Shown here: positions 42,298 through 50,868 of the stretch, piece after piece
Numbering within the stretch: position 1 is the first letter of the stretch
Layout of the letters: each line of letters starts with the position of its first letter
Assembly: GCA_051656905.1 (NCBI GenBank)
Contig: JBOFJQ010000018.1
Coordinates: 55,817 to 119,816, forward strand
From: JAGNZR01 sp051656905
GTDB lineage: Bacteria > Fusobacteriota > Fusobacteriia > Fusobacteriales > Fusobacteriaceae
Length of the DNA stretch: 64,000 bases
Direction: 5' to 3'
Translations under genes and position numbers: made by a program
Notes under the pieces: model-generated
What the model was told of the DNA's origin: nothing
What the model saw: only the letters and a program-made list of their open reading frames with translations
Databases searched by the model: none

Positions 42298-42738
42298 ATG
42301 AGAGTTGTTATTCAAAGGGTTAAACACTCTTCAGTTAAAGTAGATGAAGAAATTATAGGAAAAATTGATGCCGGACTTTTAGTACTTTTAGGTATAAAAG
42401 AAGGCGATACTGAAAAAGATGTTATTTGGTTATCAAATAAAGTTGCATCTCTTAGAATATTTGAAGATGAAAATGGAAAGATGAATAAAGAGTTAAAGGA
42501 TATTAACGGTTCCATTTTACTTATTTCTCAATTTACTTTATATGGTGATTGTGTAAAAGGTAAAAGACCTAGTTTTATTCAGGCTGCTAGACCTGAGACT
42601 GCAATTCCTTTATACGAAAAATTCATAGAAAATCTTAGAAATCAAGGAATTAACGTTGAAACTGGATCTTTTGGTGCTGATATGAAAGTAGAACTATTAA
42701 ACGATGGACCTGTAACTTTAGTTATTGATTCAATCTAA
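42298..42738 (+). CDS. dtd: D-aminoacyl-tRNA deacylase
   Basis: A 146-aa enzyme that removes D-amino acids (and glycine from tRNA-Ala) from mischarged tRNA. The signatures are MRVVIQRVKHSSVKV, the catalytic SQFTLYGD and NDGPVTLVID at the C-terminus. Length and motifs are standard. GGGGGG precedes ATG. A VanZ-like gene follows 45 bases later. Confidence 0.96.
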   Translation: MRVVIQRVKHSSVKVDEEIIGKIDAGLLVLLGIKEGDTEKDVIWLSNKVASLRIFEDENGKMNKELKDINGSILLISQFTLYGDCVKGKRPSFIQAARPETAIPLYEKFIENLRNQGINVETGSFGADMKVELLNDGPVTLVIDSI

Positions 42739-42783
42739 TATTATATAATTTATTTTTATTAATTATATTTTTTAAAGGAGCAT

Positions 42784-43350
42784 ATGAAAAAGAAAGTTTT
42801 GTTTATTTATTTTCCAATTATTTTAGGATTTTTAATTTATATTCTTTTTAGAAGCAAATCTTTATTTTATTTTCAAATTTTTAAATTACTTAATTTAGAT
42901 ATCTATATTATTGAGATAAGAAAATTTGTATTTTTATATCGGAAACTTATTCCTAACTGGTTTATTTATTCTCTTCCTGATGGATTGTGGATTTTTTCCT
43001 TTGGTTCTGCTTTACTTTTTAATTTTAAAAATTTTAATAAAAAATTGATTATATTTTGCATTGTTTTTTTAGTAACAATAATATTTGAATACGTACAATT
43101 TTATTATGGGGGTCACGGTTCTCTATTCGGTACTTTCGATATGGCTGATTTAGTATGTTTTTTTGGCGCTTTTTTCTTATGTATTATTTTAAATAGTATT
43201 TTATACTTAAAAAATAAGTCTACAAAGCCTAAAGATATAACTTCTGATAATGGTGATTCATTTTTCCAAATTTTCAAAAGTCAAATTATCATATTAATCA
43301 TATATTTTATCTTATCAATTTTACCAACACTTATAAAAGTTAAAAAATAG
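42784..43350 (+). CDS. VanZ-like/DUF membrane protein
   Basis: A 188-aa protein with about five membrane helices. The segment YSLPDGLWIFSFGSALL and then IFEYVQFYYGGHGSLFGTFD followed by MADL resembles VanZ-like proteins (E..Q...GTFD..D). Function unknown. AAAGGAG precedes ATG. It ends in a bidirectional terminator with alr. Confidence 0.6.
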   Translation: MKKKVLFIYFPIILGFLIYILFRSKSLFYFQIFKLLNLDIYIIEIRKFVFLYRKLIPNWFIYSLPDGLWIFSFGSALLFNFKNFNKKLIIFCIVFLVTIIFEYVQFYYGGHGSLFGTFDMADLVCFFGAFFLCIILNSILYLKNKSTKPKDITSDNGDSFFQIFKSQIIILIIYFILSILPTLIKVKK

Positions 43351-43384
43351 AAAAAGGGTATGTTATTAATTATACCCTTTTTCT
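43350..43384. terminator. Bidirectional terminator
   Basis: GAAAAAGGGTAT / ATACCCTTTTTC stem with a 10-nt loop, between convergent genes. Confidence 0.88.
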
Positions 43385-43410
43385 ATTTCTAAAAAATTAT
43401 AGTTTAATTA

Positions 43411-44493
43411 TTATTTATTATCCTGGCTACTTTTCACATAAATTCTTCTTACTCTTTGAGTAATACAAACTAAAAATTCATATGGTGATACATTTGCATT
43501 ATTAAATTGCTCATACATATCTCCATAGAAAGCGTCTACTTCTGATCCAATCTTAACTTTTTCTTCATGTTCCTTAGGAACCTCAACCATTGTTACATCC
43601 ATACAAACTTTCCCTAAAACCTTACATGGAATTCCATTAATTTCCATTACTCCACAATTAGAGAATCTTCTAGGGTAACCATCTGCATAACCTATAGAAA
43701 CTGTTGCTATTACTGTTCCAGCCTTTGCAAAATACTCTTTCCCATAAGATATGTAGCTATCCTCTTCAACTGTTTTAACATGAGTTACTATGGATTTTAA
43801 TCTTGCCACAGGTTTTAACCCACTAATTAAATCCGAATATCCATAAAGCATTATCCCTGGTCTTATAAGGTTCCCTTTACATTTATCTGGAAATCTAATA
43901 ATTCCTCCACTGTTTTGACTATGAATATACTTCAAATCTTTCATATTTTCAAAAGGTTTAAACTTTTCTATTTGCATTAATGTATAGTTATCTTCTTCAG
44001 GGATATCAGAACATGAAAAGTGTGTGAAACCTCCAATTATCTGAGTTTTTTTTAGTTCATTTCTTTTATTTAGCCACTTCATTCCCTTTTCTGGTGTGAA
44101 ACCTATTCTACCCATTCCAGTATCTATCTTCATCTGAACTTTAGGATTAAGAAAATTATTATTCTCTATATATTCAATATCCTCATCTCTTGAAACTGAT
44201 ATTTGAACATCGTTTTCAAAAGCTTGTTCATACTCATCGTATAAAACAGCTCCAAAAACTAAAATTTCCTCTTTAATCCCCTGATGTCTTAATTCTATAG
44301 CTTCTTGTAAACAAGAAACTCCAAAATGTTTTACGCCCATTTTAACTAGTTCTTTAGCAAATTCTATTACTCCGCACCCATAAGCATCAGCTTTAACAAC
44401 AGCTAGTACATCTTTGTTAGGTTCAAAACCTTTTATTATTTTATAGTTAGTTCTTAGATCCTCAAAATTAATTTCAAGCCAAGCTTTTTTCAT
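43411..44493 (-). CDS. alr: Alanine racemase
   Basis: A 360-aa PLP enzyme making D-alanine for peptidoglycan. The PLP lysine is Lys34 in VVKADAYGCG. VQMKIDTGMGRIGF, and then IGYADGYPR and the C-terminal VCMDVTMVEV follow. An upstream TTG at 44508 overlaps the ribosome-binding site; GGAGG sits eight bases before ATG 44493, so I use that. Confidence 0.96.
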   Translation of the reverse strand: MKKAWLEINFEDLRTNYKIIKGFEPNKDVLAVVKADAYGCGVIEFAKELVKMGVKHFGVSCLQEAIELRHQGIKEEILVFGAVLYDEYEQAFENDVQISVSRDEDIEYIENNNFLNPKVQMKIDTGMGRIGFTPEKGMKWLNKRNELKKTQIIGGFTHFSCSDIPEEDNYTLMQIEKFKPFENMKDLKYIHSQNSGGIIRFPDKCKGNLIRPGIMLYGYSDLISGLKPVARLKSIVTHVKTVEEDSYISYGKEYFAKAGTVIATVSIGYADGYPRRFSNCGVMEINGIPCKVLGKVCMDVTMVEVPKEHEEKVKIGSEVDAFYGDMYEQFNNANVSPYEFLVCITQRVRRIYVKSSQDNK

Positions 44494-44681
44494 AGTATTA
44501 GCCTCCAATTTATTAAAAAAAAATTTACTTATTTTTATAATAATGTATAATTTCTATTATTAGATACTTTTGTTTTTTAGTTTACCTTTTTTTATTCTGT
44601 TTAAATACTTTTTATTTAAACAATGTATATTATACTACATAGTTCTAATCTATGCCATATATTATTTTAAGGAGAGTGCTT

Positions 44682-44960
44682 ATGAATAACTACAAATTTT
44701 TTAACAACAATACTTGTGAATTTTTTCCATGTCATGAAACTAATAAACCTGAAGAATTTAATTGTCTTTTCTGCTATTGCCCTGTTTACATGTTAGAGGA
44801 AAAATGTGGCGGAAACTTTACATATACTCCACATGGAATTAAAGACTGTTCGAAATGTATGCTTCCTCATACTAAGGATCATGGATATGCTCACATTCAA
44901 ACTAAGATGCTAGAGGTTATTGAAATAGTTCAAGAGTCACATTTAAATAAAAAGAAATAA
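44682..44960 (+). CDS. Cysteine-rich small-domain protein
   Basis: A 92-aa protein with GGAGAG before ATG 44682 (an upstream start at 44652 has none). It matches the cysteine-rich small domain (PF04071): CEFFPCH, NCLFCYCPVY, CGG, KDCSKCMLPH. Seven or eight Cys plus His suggest metal binding. This domain often sits beside or is fused to cobalamin-biosynthesis genes in other genomes. A terminator follows. Confidence 0.8.
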   Translation: MNNYKFFNNNTCEFFPCHETNKPEEFNCLFCYCPVYMLEEKCGGNFTYTPHGIKDCSKCMLPHTKDHGYAHIQTKMLEVIEIVQESHLNKKK

Positions 44961-44984
44961 ACTTAAAAATATTATTTTTACAAT

Positions 44985-45030
44985 AAAAAAGTAGGTAGTT
45001 ACTAAAAAAATTAGGACTATCTACTTTTTT
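44985..45030. terminator. Terminator
   Basis: AAAAAAGTAGGTAGT pairs with ACTATCTACTTTTTT (one wobble), convergent to the next minus-strand gene. Confidence 0.8.
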
Positions 45031-45073
45031 ATTATTTTTTATTCATTTCTTTATTATTTTTATTTTTTATTTA

Positions 45074-46057
45074 TTATTCACTTACTTTTATTTTTCCATT
45101 AGCTATATCTTTTCTAATTTTTTCTAATTTTTCTAAGTTATTCTTTCCTATTTTATCCTTTGTATACTTGAATTCTGTTAAAGATACTCCATCTGTTTTT
45201 ACATTTGCCATTGTATAACCAGGTTTATATTTCCCATTTATTAAATCATCAACTACTTTATACACTGCATTGTCAATTCTTACTCTTACTGATGTTAATA
45301 TAACACCTGGCATTTTTTCATCCTCATCTTCATCACAGCCAATTGCATAAATTTTTCTATCCTTAGCTGCTTCAAAAATTCCACTTCCTGTAAGCTCCGC
45401 TATATGAAAAAGTACATCTGCACCTCTATCATTCATTATAAGAGCAATATTTTTCCCAGTCACAGGATCATTAAATGGATTTGAGCTAGATGTTGGCATA
45501 TATGTGTTTAAAACCTTAATATCTTTATTAACATATTTTGCCCCTTGAGCAAATCCATGAACAAATCTATTGAAAGATTTATTACTCATTGCAGGAATAG
45601 TTCCCACTACCCCTGTTTTTGTTGTCATTGCTGCTAATGCTCCTGCTAAAAATGATATTTCATGTTCTGCGAAATCAACTGTTATAGTATTTGGAATAAC
45701 TGATGTAGCCCCAATTAAAGCATATTTTTGATTTGGATATTTCTTTTGAATCTCTTTCATAGATTCAGCTACAACTGTTCCCATACCTATAACTAAGTCA
45801 AATTCTTTACTGCTTGAAAAGTCATCTAAAAACTGTATGTCTTCTGCTATATTATTAGGTTCAATATATTTAAAATCTTTTATTTTTCCCTCTTTTTTTA
45901 ACTTATCTAGAGCTATAAAAGCCATTTTATTAAAACCACTTCCAAGTCCACCAGTTGACATTACTAGTCCAATTTTTGGCTTACTTTCATTTGAAAAACT
46001 AAAACTTCCAACTAAACAAAATAAACAAACTACTAAAAACAAGATTCTCTTTTTCAT
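45074..46057 (-). CDS. BMP-family periplasmic binding protein (second copy)
   Basis: A 327-aa PnrA/TmpC-like protein with a signal peptide (residues 1-22, no clear lipobox). KIGLVMSTGGLGSGFNKMAF is the family start, then SFLAGALAAM, VVGTIPAM, FVHGFAQGAKYVN and DRGADVLFHIAELTGSGIFEAA. It probably binds a nucleoside. The matching ABC permease and ATPase are not beside it. It is a distant paralogue of the copy at 30846-31823. Confidence 0.85.
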   Translation of the reverse strand: MKKRILFLVVCLFCLVGSFSFSNESKPKIGLVMSTGGLGSGFNKMAFIALDKLKKEGKIKDFKYIEPNNIAEDIQFLDDFSSSKEFDLVIGMGTVVAESMKEIQKKYPNQKYALIGATSVIPNTITVDFAEHEISFLAGALAAMTTKTGVVGTIPAMSNKSFNRFVHGFAQGAKYVNKDIKVLNTYMPTSSSNPFNDPVTGKNIALIMNDRGADVLFHIAELTGSGIFEAAKDRKIYAIGCDEDEDEKMPGVILTSVRVRIDNAVYKVVDDLINGKYKPGYTMANVKTDGVSLTEFKYTKDKIGKNNLEKLEKIRKDIANGKIKVSE

Positions 46058-46092
46058 TTTTCCCCCGTATATTATTATTAATTTTGTAATAA

Positions 46093-46134
46093 AAAAAGCA
46101 TGTTAATACTGAATGTATAACATGCTTTTTATTT
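46093..46134 (-). terminator. Terminator after yqhQ
   Basis: AAAAAGCATGTTA and TAACATGCTTTTT arms with T-runs on both strands. Confidence 0.75.
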
Positions 46135-46232
46135 TTTCCATATTTTTTTTACTGTTTTTTTTTATTTTACAAACACTTTTTTTATTTCATAAACACTTTT
46201 TATTTTACTATATTTAAATCTATCTTAATAAC

Positions 46233-47138
46233 TTATCCTTTTATCTCTCTTGCTCCTTGAACCTCTTCCCCTAATGCTAATCTTAAAGCTACTATTGCAA
46301 CTTCTAATTGCTCCTCATCAGGCTCTTTTGTTGTTATCTTTTGTAATGCAAGTCCTGGTGTAGCTAACATTTTTACAAAGAAATTATCTAGATGTCTACT
46401 TGAATATCTTTGAAGTTCATATGATATTCCTGCTATAAGAGGCATCAATATTACTCTTAACAAAACTTTCATTCCTATCTTTTGTAATAAACTACTTGGA
46501 ACAGGAAGAATCATATCAATACTTGAAAATACCACTATTGCAACTAACATAACTATTAGTAAAAAACTTGTTCCACATCTTGGGTGTAAAGTTGTAAACC
46601 CTTTTGCATTTTCAACATTCAGGTCAAGTTCATTTTCATGAGCATATATTGATTTATGTTCTGCACCATGATATTGGAATACTCTTTTTACCTCTTTTGA
46701 AAAAGAAATTAACCATATGTATAATACAAAAAATATTATTCTAAATACTGCCTCTAATACATTGGCTGCCAGTCTATTATCTTTAAAAATAAGAGTTGAA
46801 ACAAGAGACGGTAGAACCATAAACAATAATATTCCTAATCCCATAGAAAATACAGCTGTTAATATTGCTTCTTTGTCTGTCATTTGCTTTTCTTCTTCTT
46901 CCTCACTTTGATTAGCTGAAAAAGTTAACTCTTTTACCCCTAATACTAGTGCATCAAAAATCATTACTCCACCACGCAAAAAAGGTATTTTTAAAAACTT
47001 ATTTTTTATGTTTGAAATTTTTTGTCTTTTATATACTATTTCTCCAGATGGCTTTCTAACTGCTGTCGCTATATACTCAGGTCCTCTCATCATTACTCCT
47101 TCAATGACAGCTTGACCTCCCACATTTATTTTGCTCAT
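46233..47138 (-). CDS. yqhQ: DUF1385 membrane protein (YqhQ family)
   Basis: A 301-aa protein starting at ATG 47138 (AAGGAGAG precedes it; a TTG-like upstream start does not fit). The canonical MSKINVGGQAVIEGVMMRGP opening and RYHGAEHKSIYA-type FQYHGAEHKSIYAHEN and TLHPRCGTSFLL motifs define the family. Four or so membrane helices. Function is unknown, though conserved widely in Firmicutes. Confidence 0.9.
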   Translation of the reverse strand: MSKINVGGQAVIEGVMMRGPEYIATAVRKPSGEIVYKRQKISNIKNKFLKIPFLRGGVMIFDALVLGVKELTFSANQSEEEEEKQMTDKEAILTAVFSMGLGILLFMVLPSLVSTLIFKDNRLAANVLEAVFRIIFFVLYIWLISFSKEVKRVFQYHGAEHKSIYAHENELDLNVENAKGFTTLHPRCGTSFLLIVMLVAIVVFSSIDMILPVPSSLLQKIGMKVLLRVILMPLIAGISYELQRYSSRHLDNFFVKMLATPGLALQKITTKEPDEEQLEVAIVALRLALGEEVQGAREIKG

Positions 47139-47245
47139 TAAAATCTCTCCTTGTAAACACATTATTTTATAGAATTATAGCATATTTATACTCATAACTC
47201 ACTTTTAATTTGATTTTATCAAAGAATTTTATTAACATCAATTCC

Positions 47246-47274
47246 TTGACTGTATTTGAAATATCAATTAAAAT
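47246..47274 (+). promoter_or_regulatory. Promoter of the ene-reductase gene
   Basis: TTGACT, 17-bp spacer, TAAAAT, about 80 bases before the start codon. Confidence 0.65.
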
Positions 47275-47354
47275 AAAGTGTTCTACTTTTTTATGTATAT
47301 ATAAAAATTGATTAAATTAAATAGAATAGAATAATTTTAATTAGGATGTGTATC

Positions 47355-48320
47355 ATGACTATATTTGATGGTTATAAATTAAAAAATTTAAAAATAAGAA
47401 ACAGAGTTGTTCTTCCTCCACTTGTTAGATTTTCTATAGTTGGAAAAGATGGTTTTGTAACTCCTGGTCTTATACAATGGTATGAGGATGTTGCAAAAGG
47501 AGGGTGTGGGCTAATTATAGTTGAAGCATCTTGTGTTTGTGAAAACGGTAAACTAAGAGACAACCAAATTGGTATTTGGGATGATAAATTCATTCCTGGT
47601 CTTAAGCAAGTTGCAGATATTTGCAGAGAGAACGATACTCCTGCAATTATACAGATTCATCATGCTGGATTTTATGATAAAATTTCAGAAGTTCCTGAGG
47701 AAACTTTAGATGCTATTTTAGAAAAATTCGTTTCAGCATTCCACAGAGCAAAAAAAGCTGGGTTTGATGGAATAGAAATTCATGGAGCACACACTTATTT
47801 AATCTCTCAACTGAATTCTAGAATTTGGAATACTAGAACAGATAAATATGGTGGTAGCTTTGAAAATAGAATGTATTTTTCTAGAGAGCTAATTCAAAGA
47901 ACAAAAGAACTTTTTGATGATAATTTTATTCTTGGCTACAGAATGGGTGGAAATGAACCTCATATTGAAGATGGAATAGCAATTGCACAAGCCTTAGAGA
48001 AATATGGTGTAGATATACTTCATGTTTCAAATGGAGTTCCTGATCCTGAATATAAACAAGAGATTAAAGTTATTATGCCATATGCTTTTCCTTTAGATTG
48101 GGTTGTTTTTCTAGGAGTAGAAATTAAGAAGCATGTTAATATTCCTGTTATTGGAGTAAGAAAAATCAAGAGTGAGATTGATGCTAGCTGGCTTATTGAA
48201 AATGAACTTTTAGACTTTGTAGCTATTGGTCGTGGCATGATTGCAAGACCTGATTGGGTTAGATGGGCTCATAAAGAATATATTAAGAGAACAGGCAATG
48301 TTTTTGAATTAGGATATTAA
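47355..48320 (+). CDS. NADH:flavin oxidoreductase (Old Yellow Enzyme family)
   Basis: A 321-aa single-domain FMN enzyme. Motifs are RNRVVLPPLVRFS, GLIIVEASCVCENG, IHHAGF, FDGIEIHGAHTYLISQ, RTDKYGGSFENR and FVAIGRGMIARPDW. It should reduce activated C=C bonds with NAD(P)H. It lacks the C-terminal iron-sulphur and FAD part of dienoyl-CoA reductases. ATG 47355 has AGGA eight bases upstream; the frame starting at 47346 lacks one. Confidence 0.9.
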   Translation: MTIFDGYKLKNLKIRNRVVLPPLVRFSIVGKDGFVTPGLIQWYEDVAKGGCGLIIVEASCVCENGKLRDNQIGIWDDKFIPGLKQVADICRENDTPAIIQIHHAGFYDKISEVPEETLDAILEKFVSAFHRAKKAGFDGIEIHGAHTYLISQLNSRIWNTRTDKYGGSFENRMYFSRELIQRTKELFDDNFILGYRMGGNEPHIEDGIAIAQALEKYGVDILHVSNGVPDPEYKQEIKVIMPYAFPLDWVVFLGVEIKKHVNIPVIGVRKIKSEIDASWLIENELLDFVAIGRGMIARPDWVRWAHKEYIKRTGNVFELGY

Positions 48321-48391
48321 TTGCAAGTTTAGTGAATTTAAATAATTTCCTAAATTTACTAAACTCATTCTATAAAATATGAGGTGATATT

Positions 48392-49609
48392 TTGCTAAGC
48401 TTTGATATTTTTTGTGAAGTTATTGATAATTTTGGAGATATTGGTGTAGTATATAGATTTGCCAATGAGCTCTTAAAAAGATACAACTCACAAAATAAAG
48501 AGATAAAAATAAGAGTATTTTTAGATAAAACATGTGAACTTACAGCTTTAGACAATAAAGCTACAGAAATAGAGAGACAGACACTTAGTGGTATTGAGTT
48601 TATTACATTTGATTATTTAGAAAAGAATAAAAGTGAAATTAATCCTTCTGAAGTTATTATAGAAGCTTTTGGTTATAACTTACCATCTTGGTATTTAGAA
48701 AAAGCTAAGTCATCAAGCTCTCTTTTAATTAATTTAGAGTATCTTTCATCAGAAGATTGGACACTTGATTTCCATCTTAAAGAATCATTAATTGGAGCTC
48801 CTAAACTTAGAAAATTTTTCTTTATGCCTGGTTTATCTCCAGAATTAGGTGGGGTTATAATTCCATCTACTATTTCTAATATTAATAATAAAGATGAGGC
48901 AAACAAAGAGTTCCCTTTACTAGAATATTCTAATTTTCTAACAGAAAATTTTTTAAATAATAAGAAAATAGGTTCAATTTTTACTTATGAGTATAATTTT
49001 AACACTCTACTAGATTCGTTAAACAACCAAAGAGAGGAGACTATTCTTCTTTTTCTCGGAGAAAAATCTCAATTATCTATAAAGGAACTTCTAAAAACAA
49101 AATACGATTTTTCTTTTGATAATACTTCTGAATATTTAGGAAAGTTTGATAAAGTTCATATCCTTTTTTTACCATTTATGGTTCAATCAAAATATGATTC
49201 TCTTCTTTCTCTATGTGACTTTAACCTTGTTAGAGGTGAAGATTCTTTTGTTAGAGGAGTTTTATCTTCAAAGCCTTTCTTATGGCATGCATACTTACAA
49301 GATGATTTAGTTCACCTTGATAAAATAGATGGCTTTTTAAATGTTTTTAATAATTTTGTAAATAGCGAGTTATCTAACTTTAAAAATCTCGTTCAAAATT
49401 ACTCAGAGCTTATGCTCAAATTTAACACTCGTGTATCAAATTCTTTTACAGAAGAAAAGCCTTTAAATGAGAAAGAAGATTTTACTATTTTCTTTTCTGA
49501 CTTAGATGAGTTAACTACTGTTAATAAAGAATTTTCTCAATATATAATAACTAATTGTGACTTAATAACTAAATTCACTGACTTCATAAAAAGTAAATTA
49601 GGTTATTAG
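48392..49609 (+). CDS. earP: EF-P arginine rhamnosyltransferase EarP
   Basis: A 405-aa glycosyltransferase (GT104) that adds rhamnose from dTDP-rhamnose to an arginine of EF-P. The family motif FDIFCEVIDNFGDIGVVYR at the start holds the catalytic Asp16. Further matches are NLEYLSSEDW, KFFFMPGLSPELGG and NLVRGEDSFVRG followed by PFLWH. The start is TTG, with GAGGTG upstream. Its substrate efp is the next gene, 102 bases away. This cluster is well known in gamma- and betaproteobacteria. Confidence 0.93.
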   Translation: MLSFDIFCEVIDNFGDIGVVYRFANELLKRYNSQNKEIKIRVFLDKTCELTALDNKATEIERQTLSGIEFITFDYLEKNKSEINPSEVIIEAFGYNLPSWYLEKAKSSSSLLINLEYLSSEDWTLDFHLKESLIGAPKLRKFFFMPGLSPELGGVIIPSTISNINNKDEANKEFPLLEYSNFLTENFLNNKKIGSIFTYEYNFNTLLDSLNNQREETILLFLGEKSQLSIKELLKTKYDFSFDNTSEYLGKFDKVHILFLPFMVQSKYDSLLSLCDFNLVRGEDSFVRGVLSSKPFLWHAYLQDDLVHLDKIDGFLNVFNNFVNSELSNFKNLVQNYSELMLKFNTRVSNSFTEEKPLNEKEDFTIFFSDLDELTTVNKEFSQYIITNCDLITKFTDFIKSKLGY

Positions 49610-49630
49610 AATTCATAATATAGTTTCAAT

Positions 49631-49659
49631 TTGTAATAACTAAAAAAGTATGCTATAAT
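49631..49659 (+). promoter_or_regulatory. efp promoter
   Basis: TTGTAA, 17-bp spacer, TATAAT with TGC immediately upstream (extended -10). It gives efp its own transcript besides any read-through from earP. Confidence 0.75.
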
Positions 49660-49711
49660 TTCAGTGAGAAATTTGTATAAATTTAATATTAAAATTAGGG
49701 GGACTATCATA

Positions 49712-50275
49712 ATGAAAATAGCTCAAGAATTAAGATCTGGAAGTACTATTAAAATTGGAAACGATCCATTCGTAGTACTAAAAGCTGAATACAACAAATC
49801 AGGAAGAAACTCTGCAGTTGTAAAGTTTAAAATGAAAAACTTATTAAACGGAAACATCTCTGACGCGGTTTACAAAGCTGACGACAAGATGGATGATATC
49901 AGATTAGAGAAAGTTAAAGCAACTTACTCTTACAACGATGGAGGAGACTTCTATGTATTCTCTGACCCAGAGTGGAACCAAATCGAATTAAACGAAGAAG
50001 ACTTAGGAGATGCTCTTAACTATTTAGAAGAAGGAATGGAACTTGATATCGTTTACTACGAATCTACTCCAGTTGCAGTTGAGTTACCAACTTTCGTTGA
50101 GAGAGAAGTAGTTTATACTGAGCCAGGATTAAGAGGAGATACTTCAGGAAAAGTTATGAAGCCAGCTAAAATAAACACTGACTTTGAAATTCAAGTACCT
50201 TTATTCGTTGAGCAAGGGGAATGGATCAAAATTGATACTAGAAACAATGAATATGTTGAGAGAATCAAGAAATAA
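49712..50275 (+). CDS. efp: Elongation factor P
   Basis: A 187-aa translation factor that relieves stalling at polyproline. ATG 49712 has AGGGGGA upstream; the longer frame start does not. The KOW-domain loop reads YNKSGRNSA, so the tip residue is Arg32, the residue rhamnosylated by EarP in Pseudomonas; Lys or other residues occupy this spot in lysylated EF-P. The C-terminal OB domain ends GEWIKIDTRNNEYVER. Codon use looks more G/C-ending (AAC, TTC) than that of its neighbours, as in highly expressed genes. Confidence 0.97.
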   Translation: MKIAQELRSGSTIKIGNDPFVVLKAEYNKSGRNSAVVKFKMKNLLNGNISDAVYKADDKMDDIRLEKVKATYSYNDGGDFYVFSDPEWNQIELNEEDLGDALNYLEEGMELDIVYYESTPVAVELPTFVEREVVYTEPGLRGDTSGKVMKPAKINTDFEIQVPLFVEQGEWIKIDTRNNEYVERIKK

Positions 50276-50297
50276 TAATTGTTTTTAACAATATAAA

Positions 50298-50327
50298 GAA
50301 AAGAGGCAATCGCCTCTTTTTTTTATA
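50298..50327 (+). terminator. efp terminator
   Basis: AAAGAGGC / GCCTCTTT stem with an AATC loop, then a long T-run. Confidence 0.88.
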
Positions 50328-50485
50328 TTATTTTTTATAATATAAATCTTGAATAAAAAATTCATTACATCTTTTTATACTTAAAGGAAATTTCACTTTA
50401 ATCTCTAATATAATATTAAGCTTATAAATATAACAGCTTATTATTATATTTACAATTTTTAAATTAAAGTATAGAAGGAGGAGAA

Positions 50486-50851
50486 ATGAGTATTGAATAT
50501 GATAAATTATCTTTATCAGCAAAAGATATTGATAAGGCTATAACAAGTCTTAGAGAAGAATTAGAAGCTATAAATTTTTATAATATGAGGGCTGAACAAG
50601 CAGAAGACTCTGAACTAAAAGCACTTCTTATCCACAACAGAAATGAAGAGATTGAACACGCAGCTATGCTTTCAGAGTGGCTACGTAGAAATATGCCAGA
50701 TTTTAATACTGAATTTAGAGATTATCTTTTTACTGAAGGTTCATTAACTGATAGAGAATCAGCTGTGAATGCAGGGCAAGAACCAAATAAAAATGAAAAT
50801 CAAGAATCATGTAACTGTAATTGTTTAGGTATTGGAGATTTAAAAAAATAG
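50486..50851 (+). CDS. Encapsulated ferritin-like protein (EncFtn)
   Basis: A 121-aa cargo protein of the encapsulin. Ferroxidase residues align with Rhodospirillum rubrum EncFtn by an offset of seven: Glu25, Tyr32, Glu55 and His58, in EELEAINFY and NEEIEHAAML. The C-terminal tail LGIGDLKK matches the cargo-loading peptide that binds the shell interior. Just before it is ESCNCNC, three cysteines with single-residue spacing, not usual for the linker. It oxidises Fe(II) so iron can be stored inside the shell. AAGGAGGAG precedes ATG. The shell gene follows 17 bases later. Confidence 0.93.
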   Translation: MSIEYDKLSLSAKDIDKAITSLREELEAINFYNMRAEQAEDSELKALLIHNRNEEIEHAAMLSEWLRRNMPDFNTEFRDYLFTEGSLTDRESAVNAGQEPNKNENQESCNCNCLGIGDLKK

Positions 50852-50868
50852 ATATCAGGGAGGCAAAA

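Noticed and set aside
46157..46204. Imprecise direct repeat AAACACTTTTT in the gap before yqhQ
   Set aside because: Low-complexity T-rich sequence with no structural or coding context.
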